From NCBI GenBank assembly GCA_021324885.1, contig JAJPIF010000017.1, forward strand, positions 60,926 to 124,925: a stretch of 64,000 nt of DNA. The letters run 5' to 3'. Under the pieces are notes generated by a model, which saw nothing but the letters and a program-made list of their open reading frames with translations, searched no databases and was not told where the DNA came from. Shown here in pieces: positions 44,665 to 53,747 of this stretch. Source of the DNA: Pseudomonadota bacterium (lineage in GTDB: Bacteria; Desulfobacterota; Binatia; Binatales; Binataceae). How positions within the stretch are numbered: the stretch's first letter is position 1; every line of letters begins with the position of its first letter. The position numbers and the translations under genes were made by a program.

Positions 44665-45492
44665 GTGTTTAAGATCCTCGGCGGCCTGCTTGCGCTTGCG
44701 GTGGGTGCCGGCTTTGTCGGCTCGCTGTCAGGTCTTGGCGGCGGAGTCTTCATCGTGCCCGCCCTGGTGATACTGGCGCACGTGCCGATGTACGTTGCGG
44801 TAGGTGCGAGCCTGATCTCGGTGGTCGCGACCAGCGCGGGCGCCAGTGTCGCCTTCGTGCGCGACGGATGGACCAATTTGCATATCGCGATGGTCCTGGA
44901 GTGCGCCACGGTTACGGGTGCCGTCTTCGGGGCCTACCTGGCCGGCACGATTCCCGCCTGGGTTCTGGAACTGCTGTTCGCCCTGACGATGCTCCAATCG
45001 GCCTATTTTTCCTTCAAAAAGAAGGGTGACGACATATTGCCCAAGGGCAGCGCAATTGCCGAACGTCTGCAGTTGGGGGGCGAGCTGCCGAACCCCGGAG
45101 GAGAACCGATCCACTACGGCGTGACCAACCTGGCAGCCGGCGGATCCCTGATGCTGGCGGCGGGGATGCTCTCGGGGATGCTGGGCGTCGGGGCCGGCGC
45201 GGTGAAGGTAATGGCGATGGATTACCTGATGCATGTGCCGTTGAAGGTTTCCAGCGCGACCAGCAACTTCATGATCGGCGTCACGGCCGGAGCCGGCGCG
45301 TTGGTCTTTCTGGCCCGCGGCGACGTTTCCACCGTGATTGCGGCGCCGGTCGCGATCGGCGTCACCCTCGGCGCCTTCGCCGGCAGCCGTGTTTTGCCCT
45401 ACGCCGAGGTGCAATGGCTGCGCACCGGCTTCGTCGCGATTCTGCTGCTGATTGCGATCGAGATGGGCTGGCGCGCGCTGAGCGGAATCTGA
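44665..45492 (+). CDS. TauE/SafE family sulfite/organosulfur exporter-like permease
   Basis: A 275-residue membrane protein of about eight helices, with two related halves showing the repeats GSLSGLGGGVFIVPAL and LSGMLGVGAGAVKVMA typical of TauE/SafE permeases. These export sulfite, sulfoacetate or related anions. GTG 44665 is chosen because GGAG lies seven bases upstream and the first membrane segment follows directly; the track start 44632 lacks a ribosome site. The DUF1634 gene begins 17 bases after the stop, a frequent pairing. Confidence 0.92.
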   Translation: MFKILGGLLALAVGAGFVGSLSGLGGGVFIVPALVILAHVPMYVAVGASLISVVATSAGASVAFVRDGWTNLHIAMVLECATVTGAVFGAYLAGTIPAWVLELLFALTMLQSAYFSFKKKGDDILPKGSAIAERLQLGGELPNPGGEPIHYGVTNLAAGGSLMLAAGMLSGMLGVGAGAVKVMAMDYLMHVPLKVSSATSNFMIGVTAGAGALVFLARGDVSTVIAAPVAIGVTLGAFAGSRVLPYAEVQWLRTGFVAILLLIAIEMGWRALSGI

Positions 45493-45509
45493 ACCGGGCG
45501 GAATTCCGG

Positions 45510-45899
45510 ATGAAAGCGCAAGATGAGGATCGCATCCTGCGGGTTTGGACGCCCGTAATCCTGCGCACCGTGCTGGCCGCCGCCGGTATCGTAATTTTGA
45601 TCGGACTGGTCGGGATGACGAGGATACCGGGTGAGTACGTGGATCATTTCCACGCCGTGCAGGCCGGTCAGCGCGTAAGCGATTACGGAACATTGGGCGA
45701 TTTGCTGGGCCGTGCATGGGACGGAGATCCACGCTCGATCATGACGGTTGGCCTGATGATCCTGACGCTGGTGCCGCTGGCCCGCGTCGCCTTCTGCCTG
45801 CTGTTCTTCATCAAGGACGGCAATAAGCCATTTATCTTCTTTACCGCCTATGTATTGGCCGGATTGATTCTCGGCGTAATGCTCGGGCGCATCGGCTGA
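45510..45899 (+). CDS. DUF1634 membrane protein
   Basis: A 129-residue protein with three predicted membrane helices (LAAAGIVILIGLVGM, MTVGLMILTLVPLARVAF and a C-terminal AYVLAGLILGVMLG). The DUF1634 family commonly sits beside TauE/SafE permeases, as here, and may be an accessory subunit. ATG 45510 follows a GGCGGA purine stretch. Its last 52 bases overlap the convergent CoxE-like gene on the minus strand. Confidence 0.88.
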   Translation: MKAQDEDRILRVWTPVILRTVLAAAGIVILIGLVGMTRIPGEYVDHFHAVQAGQRVSDYGTLGDLLGRAWDGDPRSIMTVGLMILTLVPLARVAFCLLFFIKDGNKPFIFFTAYVLAGLILGVMLGRIG

Positions 45900-47131
45900 C
45901 TGGTGCGGGTCGCGGCGGGCGGGCTGGCTGGCGCAGACCCGCGCGGGCGGACGATGTTGCCCAGCGACTTTTCCAGTTCGCGCAGATTGGAGCAGTGGAT
46001 CAACTCATCGACTTCGCGAGCGTAGGCCATTATCGCGCTGTCGGCGGTTCCCCAGCGTTCGGGCGGTTCGGGGTTCAGCCACACCACCGCCCGGCATAGC
46101 CTGCGAATGTGACGCAGGAGGTCGGCGCGCGCGGGGCGGCGATTGTTGCGGCCGTCGCCCACAATCACCACCAGCGTGGCCCGGTTCAGCAGATGGCGCC
46201 GGGTGTGCGTCAGTTCCGACAGCACCCGGCCAAAATCGGATCGCGCGTAGAGGTCAAGGGTTGGCGTCATATTCAGATAGCCGTTTTCGAACCCCGCCTC
46301 GGCCAGCCGATCGATGTACACGAAGCTGTGCATGCTGCGGAAGCATTGGCGGGCGCCCGCCGCCAGCCCCAGCATCAGATTGGACGCATAGCGGACCGAG
46401 CCGGAGATGTCCGCGAGCAGCAACAGGCTGATATGGCGTGGACGGCGGCGGCGCAGCCGCAAATCCATCAGCCGGCCGCCGCGCTGGATCGACGCGCGGA
46501 TCGTGCGCCTGATGTCGATACGCCCGCGCCGCGCCATCCGCAACCGCCGTCCCAGCCGGACCCGGAACCGGCGCTTGAGTGGCTCCAGCGCTTCCAGAGC
46601 CTGCTCGTAATCCAGATCGGTATAAGCGCTGAACGGTTGCGTTTCCGCCTCACGTTTGCGCGCCAGCGCATCAGCCGCGCGATCTTCCACGCGAGCGCTC
46701 TCCGGGGGACCGCTTTCCTCCCTGGAATCGTCGTGTTCCTGACCAATTGCCATTTTGCTATCCGGCTGAGCGCTTAAAGCTTTTTGGCGGCTCTTTACGC
46801 CGATCGAAGGCGAGCCGGGTTTGAGCGCAGCAAGCTGTCCGTCCGACTGCGAAGGACGGTTGTGCTGGCCAGACATACCCTGCCAGCTTTGACCCCGTTT
46901 GGGTTCTGGATGGCGCCTGTGCGCGGCCGAAAAGAACGCGTCGAATTCGCGGTCGAAGCTGGGCCGATCCGCCTCGTCCTTGATCAGGGTGGCGGCCAAA
47001 GCCTCGCGCATACGCGTACGATCCAGGCCGGAGGCAGGTACGGCATGCGCCGCATCAAGCGACTCGGCGATCGAGATCCGGATTCCGCACGCGCGCAACC
47101 GGTTGACAAATTCGACGATAGTGTCGCGCAT
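45848..47131 (-). CDS. CoxE-like VWA domain protein
   Basis: A protein of about 427 residues with a von Willebrand A (CoxE) domain in its C-terminal half. The MIDAS-type motif is DISGSVRYAS, followed by VIVGDGRNN and a Trp/Pro-rich VVWLNPEPPERWG. The N-terminal half is helical and charged. CoxE-like proteins help mature metalloenzymes such as CO dehydrogenases with a MoxR ATPase, which is not seen here. ATG 47131 is preferred; a TTG at 47149 extends it by six residues. Its end overlaps DUF1634 by 52 bases. Confidence 0.85.
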   Translation of the reverse strand: MRDTIVEFVNRLRACGIRISIAESLDAAHAVPASGLDRTRMREALAATLIKDEADRPSFDREFDAFFSAAHRRHPEPKRGQSWQGMSGQHNRPSQSDGQLAALKPGSPSIGVKSRQKALSAQPDSKMAIGQEHDDSREESGPPESARVEDRAADALARKREAETQPFSAYTDLDYEQALEALEPLKRRFRVRLGRRLRMARRGRIDIRRTIRASIQRGGRLMDLRLRRRRPRHISLLLLADISGSVRYASNLMLGLAAGARQCFRSMHSFVYIDRLAEAGFENGYLNMTPTLDLYARSDFGRVLSELTHTRRHLLNRATLVVIVGDGRNNRRPARADLLRHIRRLCRAVVWLNPEPPERWGTADSAIMAYAREVDELIHCSNLRELEKSLGNIVRPRGSAPASPPAATRTSQPMRPSITPRINPANT

Positions 47132-47270
47132 CACTACAACTTCGCTCAAAGCTAGCGCAAAGTTTCACCGTTGTAATCCGTGCAGGAAGACCCAATTGGC
47201 AGTCCGGGCGATGGCGCGCTTGCCGAGACGGATCGTTTTTCATACGTTAACGGCCAGAGGATCAATTGCC

Positions 47271-48359
47271 ATGAAGGGTACGGTCGCGTTCATTCCCGAG
47301 GCCCATCGGATCGATTTTTTCCAGTATGATGTGCCGGACCCGGTGCCGGGTGGGCTCATCGCAGAAGTGACGCAGACCAATGTGTGCGGCTCCGAAGTCC
47401 ATATGTGGCGCGGCGAGTTCGGACGGCGCGGGATTATGCCGGGTCATGAGATGGCCGGCAAAATCCAGGCGTTGGGGCAGGGCGTGACCAGGGATTGGGC
47501 CGGCGTGCCGGTCAAGGTTGGCGATCGCATCGCGCCCGTCTACTACACGGTGTGCAATCGATGCGAGAACTGCGTGGCTGGCAATCACGCCGCCTGTCTC
47601 AATCGCGTGATGGGCGCGGCCCATCCCGACGTACCGCCGCATTTCACCGCCACCTTTGCCACTCATTACTTTATCAAGCCTGACCAGCACTTTTACCGGA
47701 TTCCGGACAACGTCCCCGACCTGATTGCGGCGTCGGCCAACTGCGCGATGTCGCAGGTTTACTGGGCGCTCGATCGCGGACGCTTATCGTACGGCGAAAA
47801 GCTGCTGGTGCTGGGGGCGGGCGGATTGGGTCTGCATGCGATGGCGATCGCTAAGGAGCGCGGCGCCCGTGTGATCGCGATCGACGGCGTCGATCTCCGC
47901 CTCGCGCAGGCCCGGCGGTTCGGCGCGGACGAGGTCATCGATCTGCGCCAATATCGCGACCTCAAGGCGCGCCAGGCGCGGGTACGGGAACTGACAGGTG
48001 GCAGCGGTCCGGATGTGGTACTGGAGGTGGCAGGAATCCCCGAGGCGTTCGTCGAGGCGATCAGCTTGGCGCGCAATGGCGGGCGATTGGTCGAGGTCGG
48101 TAACATTTCCGGCGGCCTGACTGCCCCGATCGCTCCCTCAATGGTCACCTTCAAGTCACTCGAAATCCACGGCGTCGCCACTTATCCGCCCCATTATCTG
48201 AAGAAGACGCTGGATTTCCTTGGCCAGCACATCAATCGCTATCCGTACCTCGAATTGTGTGATGCCAAATTCCCGCTCTCGCGCGCGGCCGAGGCATTGG
48301 ACAAGAGCGAGCGCAGGGAAGTCACCCGGGCGGCGCTGTTTCCCGGTCAATCGGCCTGA
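47271..48359 (+). CDS. Zinc-dependent alcohol dehydrogenase (MDR)
   Basis: A 362-residue medium-chain dehydrogenase. The catalytic zinc ligands are Cys in TNVCGSEVHMW and His-Glu in MPGHEMAG. The structural zinc site is CNRCENCVAGNHAAC. The Rossmann motif is VLGAGGLGLHAMAIA, with a following IAID suggesting NAD(H). It might oxidise an alcohol or diol intermediate. ATG 47271 has GAGG ten bases upstream; the track start 46899 is readthrough inside the opposite CoxE gene. Confidence 0.93.
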   Translation: MKGTVAFIPEAHRIDFFQYDVPDPVPGGLIAEVTQTNVCGSEVHMWRGEFGRRGIMPGHEMAGKIQALGQGVTRDWAGVPVKVGDRIAPVYYTVCNRCENCVAGNHAACLNRVMGAAHPDVPPHFTATFATHYFIKPDQHFYRIPDNVPDLIAASANCAMSQVYWALDRGRLSYGEKLLVLGAGGLGLHAMAIAKERGARVIAIDGVDLRLAQARRFGADEVIDLRQYRDLKARQARVRELTGGSGPDVVLEVAGIPEAFVEAISLARNGGRLVEVGNISGGLTAPIAPSMVTFKSLEIHGVATYPPHYLKKTLDFLGQHINRYPYLELCDAKFPLSRAAEALDKSERREVTRAALFPGQSA

Positions 48360-48541
48360 GCGGTCAAAGCAATGGAAGTGAGGGGAGGGGATCAAGCAGT
48401 GAGCGGCAGCGGGCAGAACGCTGGAAAGAACTAGAGGAAAACCAGGGAATCTGACTTATTATGCGCCGCAAGGCGATTAGCTGCGGCGTACCGTCACAAA
48501 ACCTGCCAGGTATCGCCGCACGCTTGAAGCCAGGGGCCTGA

Positions 48542-49036
48542 ATGTCGAAACTGGCCGCCTTTTTTGCTCTGGCTGGCTTCATTGCTGCGCTCCTCACCGA
48601 GGCCGTGTTCAGCGTCACCGGATGGTTCACCCATGCCGTGAGAGTCTATCCGGTTCAGTGCGAGGGCCAGGTCTTGTTTGGAAGCTTCTGCGATGGCGAA
48701 CTCACGGTCCCACTCGATCCGCTGACCTTCCGGGCTTATCCGCTCCGCCATACGGTTATTGAATGGGACACTTACGGAGCTACGGAGTTGAAATCGTGCT
48801 CCATAACCGATTACCGCAATTGGCAATGTACGGTTGCGGCGGCGCCGGACCTGGTGATTCAGCGCACGATGAGGGATGGTCAGTTGACTGTTGCCATGTA
48901 TGATTCGCGCATGACGCCGAAGACCAATGTCAATTCATGGGACCTGATTTACGTGCCAGTGTGGGATTGGCTCCGGATGGACCTCGAGTACGAGATGAAG
49001 CAGCGCGGCGCCGGTCCCGAGGATGATGTTCAATAG
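48542..49036 (+). CDS. Hypothetical membrane-anchored/secreted protein
   Basis: A 164-residue protein with an N-terminal hydrophobic segment (LAAFFALAGFIAALLTEAVF) that could be a signal or anchor, and an acidic soluble domain with four cysteines (VQCEGQV, FCDGEL, KSCSI, WQCTV) that may form disulfides. I do not recognise the family. It stands alone after the alcohol dehydrogenase by 182 bases. ATG 48542 lacks a clear ribosome site. Codon use and length support a real gene, but function is unknown. Confidence 0.65.
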   Translation: MSKLAAFFALAGFIAALLTEAVFSVTGWFTHAVRVYPVQCEGQVLFGSFCDGELTVPLDPLTFRAYPLRHTVIEWDTYGATELKSCSITDYRNWQCTVAAAPDLVIQRTMRDGQLTVAMYDSRMTPKTNVNSWDLIYVPVWDWLRMDLEYEMKQRGAGPEDDVQ

Positions 49037-49149
49037 CGGGTGCGTGCCGTCCACCGCAGCCTATGGCTAAATCTGTCCGGGAGTCGGCGCGTCGCAAATC
49101 ACACCGTTACGAAATGCGGAGTCCGTAACCTGGAAGGACTGGGTCGCGC

Positions 49150-50364
49150 TCAGCCGATCACCTTTTTTTCTTTCAGCCGTGCGATGTCTTCCCAGCTCTT
49201 GCCCAGCTCAAGCAGGATTTCCTCAGTGTGCTGGCCGAGCGCCGGATGGGTTGCGGTGGCGCGCCACGGTGTCCCGCTGTAATCCACCGGCGATGCGACC
49301 ATCTGGACGGTTTTGCCGTCGTCGGTGGGAACATCCATGAATACGCCCGCCGCGCGCACCTGCGGATCGCTGAGCAAATCTTCCGTGGTCTGGACGGGAG
49401 CCCACCATACATCCTCGCGATCGAAGGCCTCGGCCCATTGTGCGACGGTGCGCGTGGCGAAAACTTCGTCGAGCAGTTTCACCAGTTCGGCGCTGCGCTG
49501 GCTGCGCTTGGCCGCTGTGTTGTAGCGGTCGTCATCGATCAGCTCGGGGCGATCGATTGCGCGGCACACCAGCGGCCATACGCGGTCGCCCTGAAGTCCC
49601 AGCAACGAGAACCATTTACCGCCCTTGGCCTGATACGGGATGATCATCGGGTTGAGCGTCTCCTCGCGCATCTGCTTCTTGCGGGGACGCCCTAACATCT
49701 GGTCGAACAGGTTGAAGCTGATGAAATAGGCGGCCGTACGCAGCATCGAGACATCCACCAACTGGCCTTTGCCGGTCCGCTCGCGCGCGTAGAGAGCGGC
49801 GCAGGTCCCCGTGACCCCAGCCATCGCGGTGAAATGGTCGCCGATTCCGCCCGCCAGGAACAGCGGCGGGATACCGTCGGGAAGCACCGTGGCCGCGACG
49901 CCTCCGCGTCCCCACCATGCGCCCGAATCGAACGCCGGCCGGTTGATCTCCTTACCCTTGATTCCGTACCCGGTCACGATTGTGTAAATCAGGCGCGGAT
50001 TGATTTCCTTCAGAATGTCCCACGTCATCCTGAAGCGCTCGAGCGACTGAAGCCGGATGTTGGTCAGGAAAACGTCGGCGCGCCTGACCAACTCGTAGGC
50101 GATCAGCCGTCCTTCATCGGTGCGGACATCCAGGGTGATGCTGCGCTTGGCGCGATTGTCGAGGCGGAATTGAGGGCTGTCCTGGCCCTCGTTGGAGCGC
50201 TGCACCACCAATGCGCGGTAAGGATCGCCTTCCAGTGGTTCGACTTTGATAACTTCAGCGCCCCAATCGGTGAAGATCGCGCCGGCTGCGGGTCCCGCCG
50301 CCCACATACCGATCTCGACGACCTTGATACCCTTGAGCGGACCTGACTTCTCGACTTGTGCCAC
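49150..50364 (-). CDS. CaiB/BaiF (class III) CoA-transferase
   Basis: A 404-residue class III CoA-transferase. It starts GIKVVEIGMWAAGPAAGAIFTDWGAEVIKVEP, has RLIYTIVTGYGIKG and PAFDSGAWWGRGG with the candidate catalytic Asp, and GQLVDVSMLRTA. It is transcribed after the acyl-CoA dehydrogenase upstream. GTG 50364 has AGAGGG six bases upstream and is preferred to ATG 50430. It is the third CoA-transferase of this type in the window. Confidence 0.93.
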   Translation of the reverse strand: MAQVEKSGPLKGIKVVEIGMWAAGPAAGAIFTDWGAEVIKVEPLEGDPYRALVVQRSNEGQDSPQFRLDNRAKRSITLDVRTDEGRLIAYELVRRADVFLTNIRLQSLERFRMTWDILKEINPRLIYTIVTGYGIKGKEINRPAFDSGAWWGRGGVAATVLPDGIPPLFLAGGIGDHFTAMAGVTGTCAALYARERTGKGQLVDVSMLRTAAYFISFNLFDQMLGRPRKKQMREETLNPMIIPYQAKGGKWFSLLGLQGDRVWPLVCRAIDRPELIDDDRYNTAAKRSQRSAELVKLLDEVFATRTVAQWAEAFDREDVWWAPVQTTEDLLSDPQVRAAGVFMDVPTDDGKTVQMVASPVDYSGTPWRATATHPALGQHTEEILLELGKSWEDIARLKEKKVIG

Positions 50365-50466
50365 AATGAGCCCTCTAAAAAATGCAGTCGGACTGTTTCT
50401 GCATCTAATCCGGGCTGGCACTTGAGTCAAACTGGGCTAAGGGATGTGGTACACCGGGCCAGGATC

Positions 50467-50519
50467 GGAGTGAGGGAAGAGAAGTGAGAGGAAAACGAGA
50501 TTTCCTTCCCTCTCGCTCC
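50467..50519. repeat. Imperfect inverted repeat between ACAD and CoA-transferase
   Basis: GGAGTGAGGGAAG (50467-50479) faces CCTTCCCTCTCGCTCC (50504-50519) across a purine-rich spacer. It lies downstream of the acyl-CoA dehydrogenase and may be a weak terminator or repeat element. Pairing is imperfect. Confidence 0.35.
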
Positions 50520-50549
50520 TCTTTGCTCTTACCTCACGCTGCTTCGCTC

Positions 50550-51737
50550 TCATCCCTTGGGCAGGCCCAGGACGCGTTCGCCGATGATGTTGTGCTGGAT
50601 CTCGTTGGTGCCGGCCGCGATCGTACCGCGGCGCGCCGCCAGCATTCGATGCGACCATTTGCCGCGGTCGATCGCTCCCGCACTGTGATATTCGAATTGG
50701 CTATGCGGCCCGAGCAACTCCATCGCGAATTTCTGGATCCGCAGATTCAAATCGCTGGTGCCCAGCTTCATCACCGAGCCTTCCGGACCCGGTTGCAAAC
50801 CCTTGAGCTGGCGCGTGAGCTGCCGATAGCTGGTGTACTTCAGCGCCTCTGCTTCGCACGCGAAGCTGGCGATGCGTTGACGGACGTAGCTGTCCTCCCA
50901 CGCGGTTCGGCCGTTGCGATTGATCTGACGCGCAAGGTCCCGCAGTTGCGCGACTTCGATCATCATGTCCGTGCGGCCGCCATGGATGGTCCGCTCAAAC
51001 ATCATGTTCGTCATCGCAACCAGCCATCCCTGGTTTTTGCGGCCGACCAAATTGGTCTTCGGGACTTTTACATCTTCGAAGAAGACCTGGTTAAAGCCTT
51101 TCTCGCCGGTGATTTGGACCAATGGCCGGATCGTGATGCCGGGCGTTTTGAGGTCCACCAGCAGGTAGCTCAGCCCGCGATGTTTCGGAGCGTCGGGATC
51201 GGTGCGGCATAGCAGGGTGCTGAAGTCGGCGACATGCGCGTTGGACGTCCAGATCTTCGAACCGTTAACGAGAAAATGATCGCCCTCGTCGATCGCCCTG
51301 GTCTCGACCGCGGCGAGATCGGATCCGTGATTGGGCTCTGACAAGCCCTGGCACCAGATCTCCTCGGCCGGAGGAATTTTGGGGATGTAGCGCATCTTCT
51401 GCTCCGGCGTTCCCCATTGCATCAGGGTGGGACCGACGCGCGCGATACCCTGAAAGTTGACCGTCGGCGGGGCCTTGGCCCGCTCCAGTTCCTGGTTGTA
51501 GATGACCTGCTGGAGCAAAGTGGCGCCGCGTCCGCCGTACTCTTTTGGCCAATGGATGCACATCCAGCCGCCATCGTACAGCTTGCGATGCCATGCGCGC
51601 CGGCGCTCGAATTCGCTGCGGCTGTCGGCGTCGCGCTCCTCGTCTTCCTCGCGCCAGTCGGAAGGCAGATTGGCCTTGAGCCAGGCTCTGAACTCCTGCC
51701 GAAAGGCCTCGTCCTGCTCGCTGAATTTGAAATCCAT
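50550..51737 (-). CDS. Acyl-CoA dehydrogenase family protein
   Basis: A 395-residue FAD-dependent acyl-CoA dehydrogenase. It begins DFKFSEQDEAFRQEFRAWL, has GARGATLLQQVIYNQE, WCQGLSEPNHGSDLA and ends GTIAAGTNEIQHNIIGERVLGLPKG. The usual catalytic YEGTxEI glutamate position is changed to AAGTNEI, a pattern shared with some FadE-type dehydrogenases that oxidise bulky side chains, where the base lies elsewhere or in a partner subunit. The start at 51737 leaves a 133-base gap to the divergent amidohydrolase. Exact substrate unknown. Confidence 0.93.
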   Translation of the reverse strand: MDFKFSEQDEAFRQEFRAWLKANLPSDWREEDEERDADSRSEFERRRAWHRKLYDGGWMCIHWPKEYGGRGATLLQQVIYNQELERAKAPPTVNFQGIARVGPTLMQWGTPEQKMRYIPKIPPAEEIWCQGLSEPNHGSDLAAVETRAIDEGDHFLVNGSKIWTSNAHVADFSTLLCRTDPDAPKHRGLSYLLVDLKTPGITIRPLVQITGEKGFNQVFFEDVKVPKTNLVGRKNQGWLVAMTNMMFERTIHGGRTDMMIEVAQLRDLARQINRNGRTAWEDSYVRQRIASFACEAEALKYTSYRQLTRQLKGLQPGPEGSVMKLGTSDLNLRIQKFAMELLGPHSQFEYHSAGAIDRGKWSHRMLAARRGTIAAGTNEIQHNIIGERVLGLPKG

Positions 51738-51870
51738 GACCGCAAAAGTAGCGCGATCAGATCGAAAAGCCTAACGCTTGAAACCCCGGCGGCGCCTGCG
51801 CCAGTATGGCTTTTTTTTCGCAAACCCTGTTATTTTGACTTTGAGAGAATGCTCTGAGCAGGAGGCGAAG

Positions 51871-52977
51871 ATGATTAAACCGGCAATCTCGGCGGATTCT
51901 CATATCGTGGAGCCGCCGGGCACTTACGTGGATCGAATCGACCGCAAATACAAGGATATCGCGCCCCGGATGCTGCGCGACGAAAAACTCGGCGATTACT
52001 TCACGGTCAATGGTATGGACGGCGTGAAGATTACGCTGGGCCTGATGGCGGCGGCGGGAAAGAGCGCCGAGGAATTGGGCCGCGGCGGCCATAAGTTCGA
52101 GGACCTCTATCGCGGCGGATGGGACCCCGAAGCCAGAATCGCGGATCAGCAGCGCGACGGCGTGATCGCGGAGGTGATCTATCCCACCACCGGCATGATA
52201 CTGTGCAACCATCCCGACCTCGACTACAAGAAAGCCTGCTTCGACGCTTATAATTTGTGGCTGGCCGAATTCTGCTCGCCGCATCCGGACCGGTTGATCG
52301 GGCTGGGGCAGGCCGCGATGCGCACCCCGGATGAGGGAATCGAAGAACTGCGCAAAGCCAAATCATTGGGATTTCGCGGCGTGATGATGCCGGGGAATCC
52401 GGGCTACAAGGATTACGACGACCGCGCTTACGACGAGTTCTATGAGGCGGCGGTGGCCCTGAACATGCCGCTGTCCTTCCATATCCTGACCAGCAAGACC
52501 GACAATATCGCCAACCCGCAGCGCGGCCCTCGTATCAATGGCTTTCTGGCGATCATCCGCGGATGCCAGGACATCATCGGAACCTTGATCTTCGGCGGCG
52601 TCTTCGAGCGCCATCCCCGGCTCAAGGTGGTCTGTGTCGAGGCCGACGCCGGCTGGGTGCCGCATTACATGTATCGGATGGATCACGCCTACAAGCGCCA
52701 TCGGTACTGGCTGCCGCCGGGACAGGAACTGTCAAAGATGCCCAGTGAGTATTACCGCGAGAATGTCTATACGACTTTCCAGGACGACTGGGTGGCCTTC
52801 AAGATGAAGGACATGTGCAATATCAGGCGGCTGCTGTGGGCCAATGATTTTCCGCACAGCGACTCGACCTGGCCCTGGTCGCAGGAGCTGCTTAAGGAGC
52901 ATCGGCAGGGACTTTCCGACGAGGAATTCAATTACATCGTGCACGACAACGTCGCCGAGTTATACGGGCTCAACTAG
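51871..52977 (+). CDS. Amidohydrolase-2 family protein
   Basis: A 368-residue amidohydrolase with SADSHIVEPPGTYVDRIDRKYKD, metal His in LSFHILTSKTDN, KVVCVEADAGWVPHYMYRMDHAYKRH and WANDFPHSDSTWPWS. Relative to the other four copies it has a distinct 60-100 region and a Cys-containing KVVCVEA strand, so it is a separate branch. ATG 51871 follows GGAGGCGAAG; the track start 51778 is readthrough. A strong hairpin terminator follows immediately. Confidence 0.93.
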   Translation: MIKPAISADSHIVEPPGTYVDRIDRKYKDIAPRMLRDEKLGDYFTVNGMDGVKITLGLMAAAGKSAEELGRGGHKFEDLYRGGWDPEARIADQQRDGVIAEVIYPTTGMILCNHPDLDYKKACFDAYNLWLAEFCSPHPDRLIGLGQAAMRTPDEGIEELRKAKSLGFRGVMMPGNPGYKDYDDRAYDEFYEAAVALNMPLSFHILTSKTDNIANPQRGPRINGFLAIIRGCQDIIGTLIFGGVFERHPRLKVVCVEADAGWVPHYMYRMDHAYKRHRYWLPPGQELSKMPSEYYRENVYTTFQDDWVAFKMKDMCNIRRLLWANDFPHSDSTWPWSQELLKEHRQGLSDEEFNYIVHDNVAELYGLN

Positions 52978-52980
52978 CAT

Positions 52981-53014
52981 CCCGAGGGCGCGGTCTTTGC
53001 GCCGCGCCCTCGGG
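52981..53014 (+). terminator. Strong intrinsic-type hairpin
   Basis: CCCGAGGGCGCGG (52981-52993) and CCGCGCCCTCGGG (53002-53014) make a perfect 13-bp GC-rich stem with an eight-base loop, then TTTG. It begins four bases after the amidohydrolase stop, so it is a convincing terminator even with a short U tract. Confidence 0.75.
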
Positions 53015-53234
53015 TTTGAACATTCTGAAAAAACCGAAAACCTGAAAGCCTTGCTCAGGGACAGGCGTCTGTGTCCGTGATGGATGCGCAGGAGCGCCTT
53101 TCGGCCGTGGACCGCTTGCGCGCTGTTGACGATTGGTTACTGCAGGCGGGAAGAAAGATCCCACGACCTCCCGACACGCCTGTCCCGCTACTGAGTTTCA
53201 ATTTGAAAAATCGCTTTGCGGGTGGAGTCTCGCG

Positions 53235-53693
53235 ATGACCAGAGCAGATCGAAGGGTCAGGCATGGCGCGTGGTATGGAGCAATCGGGGTTGTTGTCCTG
53301 CTCCTGGCATCAGTGAGCGCTGAGGCTGGCGGCATGCGCAAAAGCTGCAACGATGAAACGATGCGCGGCACCTACATCTACGCCTACTCCGGCTACACCG
53401 TGACAGGCAGCACATTCACCCGCTTCGCCGTGGCAGGTCTGGTGGTGTTCAACGGAAAGGGCACTTCACATGGCATCTGGACCACCATAACCGAGGGACA
53501 GGCGGCCGCACACAAGGGCACCTTTCACGGCACTTACAAAGTCAACGCCGACTGCAGCGCAACCGAAACCGATACGGACCAAAATGGCAACATTTTTCAT
53601 TACGATGATTTCACATCGCCCGACGGCAGGGAGATCAGTTTTGTCCAGACCGACCCCGACGTTGTCAGTTCCGGCACCGAGACCCGCCGCTGA
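53235..53693 (+). CDS. Small secreted protein, unknown family
   Basis: A 152-residue protein with a signal peptide (YGAIGVVVLLLASVSAEAGG) and a beta-rich mature part containing MRGTYIYAYSGYTVTGSTFTR, GKGTSHGIWTTI and GTYKVNADCSATETDTD. ATG 53235 has GGTGGAG seven bases upstream, the best start. It may be a periplasmic or exported protein. The fragment at 32070 resembles its tail region. I do not recognise a function; neighbours (amidohydrolase, ECH-like) give no clear hint. Confidence 0.72.
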   Translation: MTRADRRVRHGAWYGAIGVVVLLLASVSAEAGGMRKSCNDETMRGTYIYAYSGYTVTGSTFTRFAVAGLVVFNGKGTSHGIWTTITEGQAAAHKGTFHGTYKVNADCSATETDTDQNGNIFHYDDFTSPDGREISFVQTDPDVVSSGTETRR

Positions 53694-53747
53694 CGGATTC
53701 GCATTTGGCGGCCCTGCGACGCAGCCTGGGGGCCGCGGTTGCGCAAA

